Of a stretch of 63,251 nucleotides of DNA, positions 47,657 through 56,208 are shown in pieces. The notes beneath the pieces are model-generated. The model saw only the letters and a program-made list of their open reading frames with translations. It had not been told where the DNA came from and made no database searches. Both the position numbers and the translations under genes were made by a program. The first letter of the stretch is position 1. Every line of letters begins with the position of its first letter. Origin of the DNA: Bacteroidaceae bacterium (GTDB taxonomy: Bacteria; Bacteroidota; Bacteroidia; Bacteroidales; Bacteroidaceae); the NCBI GenBank assembly GCA_017535725.1, contig JAFXTO010000055.1:1-63251 (forward strand). The letters run 5' to 3'.

Positions 47657-48786
47657 TGTCACGAACATTCCTTATCATACTGGTTTCCACGATACTATTC
47701 TTATCATGTAAAGAAGAAAGTCATAAGCCTTCTGTGATGTTCGGCCAAGCTGACACACAGAAGGAGGCTACGGCTTATGACCTCGAGGATATCCAGGCTT
47801 CAGGTGAACTGATTGCTGCAACATTGTCCAGTCCAGAGACCTACTACGAATACCGTGGCGAAGGATTCGGAGTGGAATATGAGATGGCCAAATCCTTCGC
47901 CAGCCATATTGGAACACGCCTGCGCGTAGAGGTCGTGCAGGACTCAGCAGAACTCATGCACAAGCTGACAAGCGGGGAAGCCGACTTGGTGCTCACGGTT
48001 CCGAAATGGCAGATTCGCCCCAGCTCACCTCAACTCACGTCCGCGCTCTCCGCCTGGTGGCAAGACGACCTGCGTGAGCGCACCCAACTCGCAGAACAAC
48101 AGCGGCTGGCACCCCGCAACCGCATCCGTCGCCTTTCACGGCCACCCATGCTTTCGCGCGAAAAAGGAATTATATGTAGCTACGATGGGCTGTTCCAGCG
48201 CTATGCTTCCGTGGCCGGCATGGATTGGCGACTGATGGCCGCCCAGTGTTATCAGGAGTCTGCCTTCGACCCCAAAGCTGTTTCGTGGGCTGGAGCACAA
48301 GGTCTGATGCAAATCATGCCAGGCACCGCTGCACACTTAGGACTGGCTGCATCTGCTGTCTATGAACCGGCACAAAACATCGCTGCCGCAGCACGCTATC
48401 TGGCAGAACTGCAAGTCACCTTCAGCGATATCCACGAGCGGACAGAAAGGCTATGTTTTGTACTGGCAGCCTACAACGGCGGAGCATCACATGTGCGCGA
48501 TGCCATGGCTTTGGCTCAGCAATACGGAGGCAACCCGCACCGTTGGAACGATGTGGACAAGTATATCCTGCTATTGTCTCAACCTCGGTACTATCGCGAC
48601 CCGGTAGTACGGGCGGGCTATCTGCGAGGTAGCGAGACATCGGATTATGTCCGGCAGATTATGGCCCGATGGTCGCAATACCGAGGAGTGGCACATCCAG
48701 CACCACTCGTTCCACAGAAAGAGAATTATAAGAGGAACACGCGCATCCGCTCACGCGAGGAATTCCTGAACGACAGCATTCCATGA
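47656..48786 (+). CDS. MltF-like membrane-bound lytic transglycosylase (lipoprotein)
   Basis: 376 residues from the ATG at 47656. The signal peptide MSRTFLIILVSTILFLSC ends in a lipobox. The N-terminal part resembles half of a family 3 solute-binding domain (ASGELIAATLSSPETYYEYR, GFGVEYEMAKSFA, KLTSGEADLVLT), only about 80 residues of the usual 220. The SLT domain has the catalytic glutamate in CYQESAFDPKAVSWAGAQGL (about residue 203), MQIMPGT, and CFVLAAYNGGASHV. It cuts the glycan strand of peptidoglycan. It overlaps both neighbours by a few bases. Confidence 0.9.
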   Translation: MSRTFLIILVSTILFLSCKEESHKPSVMFGQADTQKEATAYDLEDIQASGELIAATLSSPETYYEYRGEGFGVEYEMAKSFASHIGTRLRVEVVQDSAELMHKLTSGEADLVLTVPKWQIRPSSPQLTSALSAWWQDDLRERTQLAEQQRLAPRNRIRRLSRPPMLSREKGIICSYDGLFQRYASVAGMDWRLMAAQCYQESAFDPKAVSWAGAQGLMQIMPGTAAHLGLAASAVYEPAQNIAAAARYLAELQVTFSDIHERTERLCFVLAAYNGGASHVRDAMALAQQYGGNPHRWNDVDKYILLLSQPRYYRDPVVRAGYLRGSETSDYVRQIMARWSQYRGVAHPAPLVPQKENYKRNTRIRSREEFLNDSIP

Positions 48787-51740
48787 CAACACCACACAAA
48801 CGAATCCAGCTCGTCGTCAAAGACTGGACAGAGCAGGTAATCCGTGGTCACGACGCTGGAAACGAAGACGAATGCCGCGTCGTGTTAGACCAAGAGATGC
48901 CGCGCGAGTGGCTGTTTGAAGGAGCACGGCTGAATTTGCTGTTAGTGGAAGTCACTACCGAGGGTCATCTGCTGCCACAACATATCGTGCTCGAACCAGA
49001 CTACCTGATAGATGTGACTGTCATCTGTCGCTGCGCTACCGAGCTGGGCGATGCTCCCGTCCATCACCTCCTACAGAAATTCCTTCCTCACACCGCCACG
49101 GCTGCCATCCAGTTGGGTATGGTAGCCAACCAGTTCCTGGACGACGTGGTGAATGCGACATCCGACACCACTTCCGAGGCACTCTACCGGCAGTCGCTCT
49201 GCAAGAGTTTTGCTGCAGACCCCTTGCGTTTTGCCACCGTGGAAGGCATCGATGCCACTTTCTCCGAGAAATGCCGCCAACAATTCGAACACATCCTCTC
49301 AACCATGCAGAAGCTTCCCATCGAAGGTGCCCGTCTGGAGACTGCATTCATCTGCGAACCACTGGGCATTCAAGGACGTATGGACCTCATGAGCGGCGAC
49401 GCCCGCACCATCATTGAACTCAAGTCCGGCAAAGGGGGCTACACAAGTAATCCTGAGAACATTGCATACCGATACGAACACGCCCTGCAGATGGCCCTCT
49501 ACAAGGAGTCGCTCTACTACAATGTCGGACTGCCATACGCCCAAGTACAGACCCTGCTTTTCTACTCCCTCTACCCTGCCCTGATGGATATCCATCTGGG
49601 CAAGAACGACATTCATCGTGCCCTGTGGCTGCGCAATGCCATTGTGGACCTGGAGCGCCGTCTGCGCACCCAGCCCGAAGATGTCTTCACGGTGCTGACC
49701 GTGGGTGACTTCAATCCTCGTGGCCGTAACGACCGTTTCTTCCAGAACTACCAACTGCCACCCATCCAGCGTTTGTTGGGAGTCATTGGGCGAGCGGACG
49801 CCCTTTCCCGCAAGTATTTCATGACCCAACTCGCTTTCGTTCAGCGAGAACAAGCACTGGCTAAAACGGGCGTCGAAGGAAAGGACATCCCACTGGGCAA
49901 GCACGGATTCGCCGACGTATGGCGAACACCCGTGGAAGCCCGAATCGAAGCCGGAAACCTCATCACCCATCTACGACTGACACCTGAATCGCTTGAGACC
50001 AATGCGGAAGGGGCGCTCGTTCGACTGCACATATCTCTTGATAATAAGGATAATACACGTGAGGAGGACGGACTGACACAATCGAACTTCCGACCCGGCG
50101 ACATGGTGATGCTACATCCCGAAGGGCAAGCCTCGTTCTACAACCCTTGTATCATCGAGACGATAGGTGCCGACGAGATGGTGCTTCGCCTGCGCTACCC
50201 CCAGCGCGATGCCTCTGCCCTGGAACTCACCCGCCTATTCTCCATCGAGCCTGCCCATGCAGACTCTACCTACAGCACCATCTACCAAGGACTCTTCGCC
50301 TTCCTCGAAGCTCCTTTGGAGCGTCGCAACCTACTCCTCGGCCTCCGTACACCGCGCACCAACAGTACCCGGCAACTGTCCGTACCTGTCTCAGACCCCG
50401 TGCTGCGCGACATCATCTTGCGTGCCAAGCAGGCTGAAGATTATTTTCTGCTCGTGGGACCTCCGGGAACGGGTAAGACCAGCGTGGCGCTGAGACAGAT
50501 GGTCATTGAGTTCCTGGCTTCAGACGGCAACACGGCTTCCGACCAGCACTCCTCCCTCCTGCTCATGGCCTTCACGAACCGTGCCGTAGATGAGATCTGC
50601 CAGATGCTGACAACCATTACCCCGGAACCGAACTACGTTCGCATCGGGCCAGAGTTGTCCTCCGATCCTGCCTATCGAGACCACACGCTGGCACTATTGT
50701 CCCGACAATACCCCACACGCCGCGGCATTCGTCAGGTGCTGGCGTCATCGCCAATCATCGTCGGTACCATCGCATCCATAGCTGCCTCCCAGGAACTCTT
50801 CCTACTGAAACAGTTCTCTACGGCCATCGTGGACGAAGCGTCTCAGGTGTTGGAACCACAAATGCTGCCGCTGCTCTGCGCACAGAGCCACGGTCAACTG
50901 GCCATACGCAAATTCATCTTCATCGGTGACCACAAACAGTTGCCTGCCGTCGTAGCACAGTCGCCACAGGTCTCGCGGGTCGCGGACGAATCGCTGTGCG
51001 CGATAGGTCTGACGGACTGTCGCCATTCGCTCTTCGAAAGGCTGCATCGTATGGCACAGCTCCAAGGGAACAAGGCTGTCCTCGGACTTCTGCACCGCCA
51101 GGGTCGCATGCATCAGGACATCGCTACATTCGTCAGCCGCAGCTACTACGGTGGGTTGCTCGACATCATCCCCCTACCCCATCAGACAGGAACTTTAGAC
51201 TGGCAACACTTTGACAAACAGGACCAACTCCAATCCCAGTTGGCCACGCACCGCCTGCTCACCTTCGATGTCACCTGCCCGGAGGCGGCTGGACAGAAGA
51301 GCAACAGCAAGGAGGCTGCCGTGGCAGCACGAATTGTCAGTTCCTTCGTACAACTCTGCCTGTTGAACGGAGAAGAACCGAACTGGACACGCCGGTTGGG
51401 AATCATCGTGCCCTTCCGAAGCCAAATACAACAGCTGCGCACCGCCCTGGCCACATTAGGAGTGCCGGAAGCAGAGGATATCACGATCGATACCGTGGAA
51501 CGCTACCAAGGGTCACAGCGTGACATCATCCTCTTTTCCACGGTCGTGGGGACCACCTGGCAACTGCCCATTCTCTCGGCACCGGTAGAAACCGACGGGC
51601 TGCTTATTGACCGAAAACTTAATGTTGCTCTCTCCCGTGCACGCAAGCAATTCATCCTAATCGGAGACACGGCCCTCCTGAGCACTTGTGAGCCCTACAG
51701 GGAAGTCATTGATTACATAAAAACTTGTTCAAAAGCATAA
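48783..51740 (+). CDS. Dna2-like PD-(D/E)xK nuclease fused to SF1B helicase
   Basis: 985 residues, start overlapping the previous stop as ATGA. The nuclease part has ETAFICEPLGIQGRMDLM (about residue 195) and TIIELKSGKGG, the D..E-x-K triad of the Cas4/Dna2/RecB group, then HALQMALYKESLYYN with the Q-x-x-x-Y element. Cysteines for a Cas4-type iron-sulfur cluster are not apparent. After an OB-like linker the helicase shows Walker A VGPPGTGKTSVALRQM (about 558), AFTNRAVDEICQML, DEASQVLEPQML, GDHKQLPAVV, VPFRSQIQQLR, DTVERYQGSQRDIIL and NVALSRARKQFILIGD. Likely DNA end or flap processing. Confidence 0.92.
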   Translation: MTTPHKRIQLVVKDWTEQVIRGHDAGNEDECRVVLDQEMPREWLFEGARLNLLLVEVTTEGHLLPQHIVLEPDYLIDVTVICRCATELGDAPVHHLLQKFLPHTATAAIQLGMVANQFLDDVVNATSDTTSEALYRQSLCKSFAADPLRFATVEGIDATFSEKCRQQFEHILSTMQKLPIEGARLETAFICEPLGIQGRMDLMSGDARTIIELKSGKGGYTSNPENIAYRYEHALQMALYKESLYYNVGLPYAQVQTLLFYSLYPALMDIHLGKNDIHRALWLRNAIVDLERRLRTQPEDVFTVLTVGDFNPRGRNDRFFQNYQLPPIQRLLGVIGRADALSRKYFMTQLAFVQREQALAKTGVEGKDIPLGKHGFADVWRTPVEARIEAGNLITHLRLTPESLETNAEGALVRLHISLDNKDNTREEDGLTQSNFRPGDMVMLHPEGQASFYNPCIIETIGADEMVLRLRYPQRDASALELTRLFSIEPAHADSTYSTIYQGLFAFLEAPLERRNLLLGLRTPRTNSTRQLSVPVSDPVLRDIILRAKQAEDYFLLVGPPGTGKTSVALRQMVIEFLASDGNTASDQHSSLLLMAFTNRAVDEICQMLTTITPEPNYVRIGPELSSDPAYRDHTLALLSRQYPTRRGIRQVLASSPIIVGTIASIAASQELFLLKQFSTAIVDEASQVLEPQMLPLLCAQSHGQLAIRKFIFIGDHKQLPAVVAQSPQVSRVADESLCAIGLTDCRHSLFERLHRMAQLQGNKAVLGLLHRQGRMHQDIATFVSRSYYGGLLDIIPLPHQTGTLDWQHFDKQDQLQSQLATHRLLTFDVTCPEAAGQKSNSKEAAVAARIVSSFVQLCLLNGEEPNWTRRLGIIVPFRSQIQQLRTALATLGVPEAEDITIDTVERYQGSQRDIILFSTVVGTTWQLPILSAPVETDGLLIDRKLNVALSRARKQFILIGDTALLSTCEPYREVIDYIKTCSKA

Positions 51741-51829
51741 ATCAGACTTCTAAAACGCAAATCAGACCTCTTTTCGTCTGAAAACAGAAAATTCTACAAA
51801 CTCTAACCCCTAAACTCTAAACTTTTTAC

Positions 51830-51838
51830 TACCTTTGC
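51830..51838 (+). promoter_or_regulatory. -7 element of recR, nearly leaderless
   Basis: TACCTTTGC ends 8 bp before the recR ATG (51846), so the transcript should begin at or within a few bases of the start codon. No clear TTG is seen at -33. A CAGAC-loop-GTCTG hairpin lies upstream at 51766-51783, the likely end of the preceding gene's transcript. Confidence 0.6.
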
Positions 51839-51845
51839 GCCCGCA

Positions 51846-52451
51846 ATGGAGATTCCATCGGTCTATCTCGAGCGTGCCGTCGTTCAATTTAGCCAGCTAC
51901 CTGGCATAGGACGGAAGACGGCGATGCGACTTGTGCTGCACCTGCTGAAGCGCGAGCCGCAGGATATTCAAATGTTCGCACAGAGCCTTAATGAACTGGC
52001 GGAAAACGTGCGATACTGCCGGGTATGCCATAACCTTTCCGACGAGGAGGAATGCTCCATCTGCCAGAATCCCAAGCGCGACCATGCCACCATCTGCGTC
52101 GTCGAGAGCATTCAGGATGTGATGGCCATCGAGGCCACCCAACAGTATGTAGGTGTTTACCATGTCCTCGGAGGCATCATCTCACCCATGGACGGCATCG
52201 GGCCACAGGATCTGGAAATACAAAGCCTGGTGGAACGCGTGGAAGCAGGAGGCATCAAGGAGGTCATCCTCGCGCTGTCTCCAACCATGGAAGGTGACAC
52301 CACCTGCTTCTATATCTTCCGAAAACTCGCCAACTGCCATGTTGACATCACCACCCTGGCACGCGGCGTGGCCCAGAACGACCAGCTCCACTACACCGAC
52401 GAGGTCACCCTCGGACGTAGCATCGTGGACAGACGTCCCTTCTCGGCCTGA
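51846..52451 (+). CDS. recR: Recombination mediator RecR
   Basis: 201 residues: helix-hairpin-helix [20 protein letters not shown], zinc finger C-x2-C..C-x2-C ([16 protein letters not shown]), and Toprim domain ([44 protein letters not shown]). A Walker-like C-terminus with [17 protein letters not shown] follows. RecR works with RecO and RecF to load RecA at gaps. Its neighbour upstream is the Dna2-like enzyme, so DNA repair genes cluster here. Confidence 0.97.
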   Translation: MEIPSVYLERAVVQFSQLPGIGRKTAMRLVLHLLKREPQDIQMFAQSLNELAENVRYCRVCHNLSDEEECSICQNPKRDHATICVVESIQDVMAIEATQQYVGVYHVLGGIISPMDGIGPQDLEIQSLVERVEAGGIKEVILALSPTMEGDTTCFYIFRKLANCHVDITTLARGVAQNDQLHYTDEVTLGRSIVDRRPFSA

Positions 52452-52481
52452 CAGAACCATTATGTATCAACCTCTCTTTTC

Positions 52482-52931
52482 ATGAATAAAAAAAATCTAA
52501 GCCTACTGCGCGCGCTGTACTGCATCTTCCTCCTGCAAGCTGCACTCCTGGTGCTCATCTATGAGACCGAGATGCTGCCCGTGGGCACGCTGGTCTATGA
52601 CTCCAAGTCCAATTATATGGTGGAGATGTCAGGCCTATTGATGACCATCATTTGCATTCCACTGGCACTGAAACTGATGAATTTCTCATGGGTCAAGAAG
52701 ATGCTTCGCCAGCAACCTCAGAAATATCTACTATTGTGTATCATCCGCCTCGGACTCCTGGGTGTACCCTTGCTGTTCGATGTCCTGGCATACTACCTCC
52801 TCGGACTCGATGCCACCTTGGGCTATCTGGCACTGATGACGGTTGTCGCCTTCCTCTTCATCTGGCCTTCGCAGGAAAAGATGGAATATGAATGCAACAG
52901 CACTACAAACCAAAGCAGTACCCAGGAATGA
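52482..52931 (+). CDS. Small integral membrane protein of unknown function
   Basis: 149 residues with four hydrophobic helices (ALYCIFLLQAALLVLIYETE, MSGLLMTIICIPLALKLM, LLLCIIRLGLLGVPLLFDVL, LGYLALMTVVAFLFIWP). No signature residues. A polar tail ends the protein. It follows recR by 30 bp and overlaps the glycosyltransferase gene by 4 bp (ATGA), so the three are likely one operon. Confidence 0.82.
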   Translation: MNKKNLSLLRALYCIFLLQAALLVLIYETEMLPVGTLVYDSKSNYMVEMSGLLMTIICIPLALKLMNFSWVKKMLRQQPQKYLLLCIIRLGLLGVPLLFDVLAYYLLGLDATLGYLALMTVVAFLFIWPSQEKMEYECNSTTNQSSTQE

Positions 52932-54103
52932 AGCTAAGTGTCATCATCATCAGTTACAACGTACGCCACTACCTCGAGCAATGCCTCGACAGTGTGCTGC
53001 GTGCCACACAGAGCATGGATTCTGACGTGTGGGTGGTCGACAATTGCAGTTCCGATGGTTCGGTAGACTATCTGCGCGAACGTTTTCCGCATGTTCATTT
53101 CATCGCGAACAAGGACAACGTGGGCTTCGCGCGAGCCAACAACCAAGCCATACACCTCTCTGCTGGAGAATATGTCTTGCTGTTGAACCCCGACACGATT
53201 GTTGGCGAGGATGTCCTGCAGGGCTGTGTGACCTTCCTCGACAATCATCCTGAAGCAGGAGCCACGGGAACCATGATGCTGAACCGCAATGGCTCTTTCG
53301 CCTTCGAGTCCCGACGCGGAGTGCCTTCACCAGCCACAGCGTTCTACAAGATTTGCGGCCTCTGTTCCCTGTACCCCTACAGCCGCCGATTCGGGAAATA
53401 CTACATGCGTTACCTGGACCAGCACCAGCCATCGGAAATAGAAGTCATTTCCGGAGCATTCTGCATGGTTCGCCGCGAGGCTCTGGAACAGGTGGGACTG
53501 CTCAGCGAGGATTATTTCATGTATGGCGAGGACATAGACCTCAGCTACTGTATCCTCCAACACGGTTGGCGCAACTACTACCAGCCACTCCCCATCCTCC
53601 ACTACAAAGGCGAGAGCACGCAGAAGACCAGCTTCCGCTATGTCCATAGCTTCTACAATGCCATGCTCATCTTCTTCGACCGCCATTTCCGCCACCGCTA
53701 CCGCCTGCTTTCGGGTGCCGTGCGCCTCGCTGTTGTCATGAGGGGAGCCTGGGAGATGGTCAGGCAGCAAGCCATGCATCTCTTCCATCAGCGTCCATGC
53801 CGCCCAGACTGTCAACGCCAGATCCTCTTCATCGGTTCAGACGAGGCGCTCAGGGCACTCATCCCCGTGTGTGACAGAGCGAATATCCTCGTGGAACGAG
53901 TACACTCTTTAGAAGAGGTTCGCGAGTGCGCACGCGCGCATACCTATAATTATATAACATTCCAGACGGGCGACGGCGGCACGCCGTATTCTGATGTACT
54001 CCGCCAACTGCAGACGCTCTTTGACAGCGGCATCGACTTGCACCTCGGCACGTTCAACCTGCAAACCAAAATCCTGTTATTGCCCGATGACGTCTGTCTC
54101 TGA
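52928..54103 (+). CDS. Family 2 glycosyltransferase (rhamnosyltransferase-like)
   Basis: 391 residues from the ATG at 52928. GT-A motifs: LSVIIISYNVRHYLEQCLDS, VVDNCSSDGSVDYLRE, VGFARANNQAIH, LLNPDTIVGEDVLQG with the D-x-D-like metal site, and SGAFCMVRREALEQVG with YGEDIDLSYCIL (catalytic base). The last 130 residues form an extra cytosolic part (CQRQILFIGSDEALRALIP) of unknown role. It likely adds sugars to a lipid-linked or surface glycan. Confidence 0.93.
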   Translation: MKLSVIIISYNVRHYLEQCLDSVLRATQSMDSDVWVVDNCSSDGSVDYLRERFPHVHFIANKDNVGFARANNQAIHLSAGEYVLLLNPDTIVGEDVLQGCVTFLDNHPEAGATGTMMLNRNGSFAFESRRGVPSPATAFYKICGLCSLYPYSRRFGKYYMRYLDQHQPSEIEVISGAFCMVRREALEQVGLLSEDYFMYGEDIDLSYCILQHGWRNYYQPLPILHYKGESTQKTSFRYVHSFYNAMLIFFDRHFRHRYRLLSGAVRLAVVMRGAWEMVRQQAMHLFHQRPCRPDCQRQILFIGSDEALRALIPVCDRANILVERVHSLEEVRECARAHTYNYITFQTGDGGTPYSDVLRQLQTLFDSGIDLHLGTFNLQTKILLLPDDVCL

Positions 54104-54614
54104 TATCACCCTGCGTGCCATGGAGCCCGAAGATCTCGAGCTCATCTATCGCATTGAGAATGACCCCACATTCTGGAAATATGGCTCCAGCACGGTGCCC
54201 TATTCCCACTGGACGCTGCGTCGCTACATCGAATCATCGGCCAATGACCTCTTTGCCGACGAACAGGTGAGGCTGGTGGTGCAAGGAAAGAATACACAGG
54301 GAGAACGGACATCCATAGGGCTGTCAGACCTCGTGAACTTCTGTCCGAGACATCATCGGGCGGAGATATCCCTGGCAATCCTGCCAGAATACCAGGGGAT
54401 GCATGTCGGTGAACAGGTTGTACACCATCTCATCGACTATGCCCGCAGCCTCGGACTGCACCAGCTCTATGCCATCATCGCAGAAACCAATGAACCTGCC
54501 TGGAAGCTCTTCAGACGACTGAACTTCCAACCTTCCGCATTGTTGAAGGATTGGTTATATGAGGACGAAGGATATGCTGACGCCCGCGTATGGCAAAAAC
54601 TAATCAACTATTAA
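54087..54614 (+). CDS. GNAT-family N-acetyltransferase
   Basis: 175 residues; the ATG at 54087 lies inside the end of the glycosyltransferase gene (17-bp overlap). The RimJ/RimL-like pattern is visible: TLRAMEPEDLELIYRIENDP, EISLAILPEYQGMHVGEQVV (acetyl-CoA loop, Q/R-x-x-G-x-G/A region modified as YQGMHVGE) and NEPAWKLFRRLNFQPSA. Related enzymes acetylate amino sugars or protein N-termini; context with a glycosyltransferase makes sugar acetylation possible. Confidence 0.9.
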   Translation: MTSVSDITLRAMEPEDLELIYRIENDPTFWKYGSSTVPYSHWTLRRYIESSANDLFADEQVRLVVQGKNTQGERTSIGLSDLVNFCPRHHRAEISLAILPEYQGMHVGEQVVHHLIDYARSLGLHQLYAIIAETNEPAWKLFRRLNFQPSALLKDWLYEDEGYADARVWQKLINY

Positions 54615-54619
54615 CCAAC

Positions 54620-54880
54620 AACTCACCGACTCAACCAACTAACAACTTGTCAACTTAACCAACTAACAACTTGTCAACTTAACCAACTAACAACTTGTCA
54701 ACTTAACCAACCATCAACTTGTCAACTTAATCAACCATCAACTTGTCAACTCAACCAACTAACAACTTGTCAACTTAACCAACCATCAACTTGTCAACTT
54801 AACCAACCATCAACTTGTCAACTTGTCAACTTGTCAACTCGTCAACCTTTCAACTTAACAAACTATTAACCAACAACTTA
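54620..54880. repeat. CAACTTGTCAACTTAACCAA minisatellite
   Basis: About 11 tandem copies of a 24-25-bp unit (AACTTGTCAACTTAACCAAC with ATC or TAA variants) lie between the GNAT gene and the secreted protein gene. Later copies shorten to CAACTTGTCAACTTGTCAAC. No gene is present in 54615-55040. Confidence 0.9.
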
Positions 54881-54958
54881 CCAACTCAACCAATGTACTT
54901 TTTATGACTTTCAAAAGCAGGGATAGGGAAAATCCCCGCATGGTTTAGGTGTTTCCTC

Positions 54959-54990
54959 TTGCATACCTCAGAAAAAAGCCCGACCTTTGC
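54959..54990 (+). promoter_or_regulatory. Promoter of the secreted Gly/Ser-rich protein gene
   Basis: TTG (54959-54961), 20 nt, GACCTTTGC (54982-54990): one base off the -7 consensus. The ATG at 55041 is 50 bp downstream. Confidence 0.65.
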
Positions 54991-55040
54991 ACCATCAAAA
55001 CAAAAAACAAGATGTTTAACACCCTAAAAAGTATACAACT

Positions 55041-56021
55041 ATGAAAAAGATTATCCTCTCCCTCATCATCGCCTGCAGCGCATTCGCCGCAAACGCCATG
55101 AGTTACGAACGCGCTCGCGAAGAAGCCCGTTTCATCACAGACAAGATGGCATACGAGCTTAACCTGAACGATGAGCAGTACAATGACTGCTACGAAATCA
55201 ACCTCGACTACCTGCTCAGTCTCTCCACAGAGGATGACCTCATTTATGGCAACTACCTGGCATATCGCAATGCCGACCTTCGCCACATCCTCTTCGACTG
55301 GCAATGGACCATCTTTGCCGCAGCAGATTACTTCCTGAATCCTGTATCATGGTATCGTGGTGCATGGCATTTCCCCATCTATCGTCACTACCGCGTAGGT
55401 TACTTCTACTACGACCATCCTCGCGTGTTTTGGAGCTATCGCGGTGGCCACGGACGCTTCCACTACCACACAGGCTACTATGTCTCTCGTCGTCCTCACC
55501 ACTGGGGTGGTGGCTTCAGGGGAAACGATCGTGGCCCTATCGGACACCATAGTGCAGGTCGTTCCGGTCACGGCATCAACTACCGCGACTCTCGCGGAGG
55601 AGGCAACCATCATTCCACATATCAAGGTGGCGGTCGTGCTGGCAACGCTGGACGCAGCCAGGGTTATTCCATCGGAGGCTCCTCCCACCACGACAGTGGC
55701 AGTCGCAGTGGAAACACCCCCAGCGGACGCTCTTCCTACCAGCACGAGAGTTCCACCCGCACCACCGTACACAACAATGGATTCAGCAGCGGTTCGGGAC
55801 GCGCCAGCAGCTCTGGGCGCAGTGCAGGCTCCTTCAGCGGTTCCTCTCGCAGTGCAGGCAGCTTCAGCGGATCCTCTCGCAGCGCAGGCAGTTTCAGCGG
55901 CGGAGCATCTCGTGGTGGTGGCAGCTTCAGCGGTGGAGCATCTCGTGGTGGCGGCAGTTTCAGCGGCGGCGGTTCATCTCGCGGAGGAAGTTCCCATGGT
56001 GGTGGTCGCGGAGGACGATAA
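55041..56021 (+). CDS. Secreted Gly/Ser/His-rich protein
   Basis: 326 residues with a signal peptide (MKKIILSLIIACSAFAANA). Residues 20-110 form a helical domain (YERAREEARFITDKMAYELN, LNDEQYNDCYEINLDYLLSL), recalling Spy/CpxP-like helical sensors in pattern only. Then comes an aromatic/basic linker (YRHYRVGYFYYDHPRVFWSY) and a low-complexity half, with repeats RSAGSFSGSS (three) and ASRGGGSFSGG (two) and a terminal GGGRGGR. The composition suggests a disordered, surface or extracellular scaffold. Not a named family to me, though similar proteins occur in Bacteroidales. Confidence 0.8.
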   Translation: MKKIILSLIIACSAFAANAMSYERAREEARFITDKMAYELNLNDEQYNDCYEINLDYLLSLSTEDDLIYGNYLAYRNADLRHILFDWQWTIFAAADYFLNPVSWYRGAWHFPIYRHYRVGYFYYDHPRVFWSYRGGHGRFHYHTGYYVSRRPHHWGGGFRGNDRGPIGHHSAGRSGHGINYRDSRGGGNHHSTYQGGGRAGNAGRSQGYSIGGSSHHDSGSRSGNTPSGRSSYQHESSTRTTVHNNGFSSGSGRASSSGRSAGSFSGSSRSAGSFSGSSRSAGSFSGGASRGGGSFSGGASRGGGSFSGGGSSRGGSSHGGGRGGR

Positions 56022-56066
56022 CCAAAATAATTCCTTGTCATACTGCCTGAATGAATGGCCATTGAT

Positions 56067-56103
56067 ACAGATAGCCCAGGACCATCGGCCCTGGGCTATC
56101 TGT
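56067..56103. terminator. Strong terminator hairpin between convergent genes
   Basis: A perfect 14-bp stem ACAGATAGCCCAGG / CCTGGGCTATCTGT (56067-56080 and 56090-56103) with a 9-nt loop, 45 bp after the secreted protein gene. It can serve both strands, as clpC ends on the other side. A small hairpin ATCGGTCATTAGGCCGAT follows at 56120-56137. Confidence 0.75.
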
Positions 56104-56208
56104 GTTCTGGTAGATTTTAACCCCTATCGGTCATTAGGCCGATGTTATTATATTGAAGGGTACTATTGACATCGTTATTGTATAGAAGGACACAAATCCT
56201 AATGCCGA

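Noticed and set aside
48783-51740. Cas4-type protein or CRISPR link for the nuclease-helicase
   Set aside because: The nuclease motif is shared with Cas4, but the protein is a Dna2-like fusion in a housekeeping operon and there is no CRISPR locus.
54620-54880. CRISPR array
   Set aside because: The tandem units have no unique spacers between them, and no cas genes are present; it is a minisatellite.
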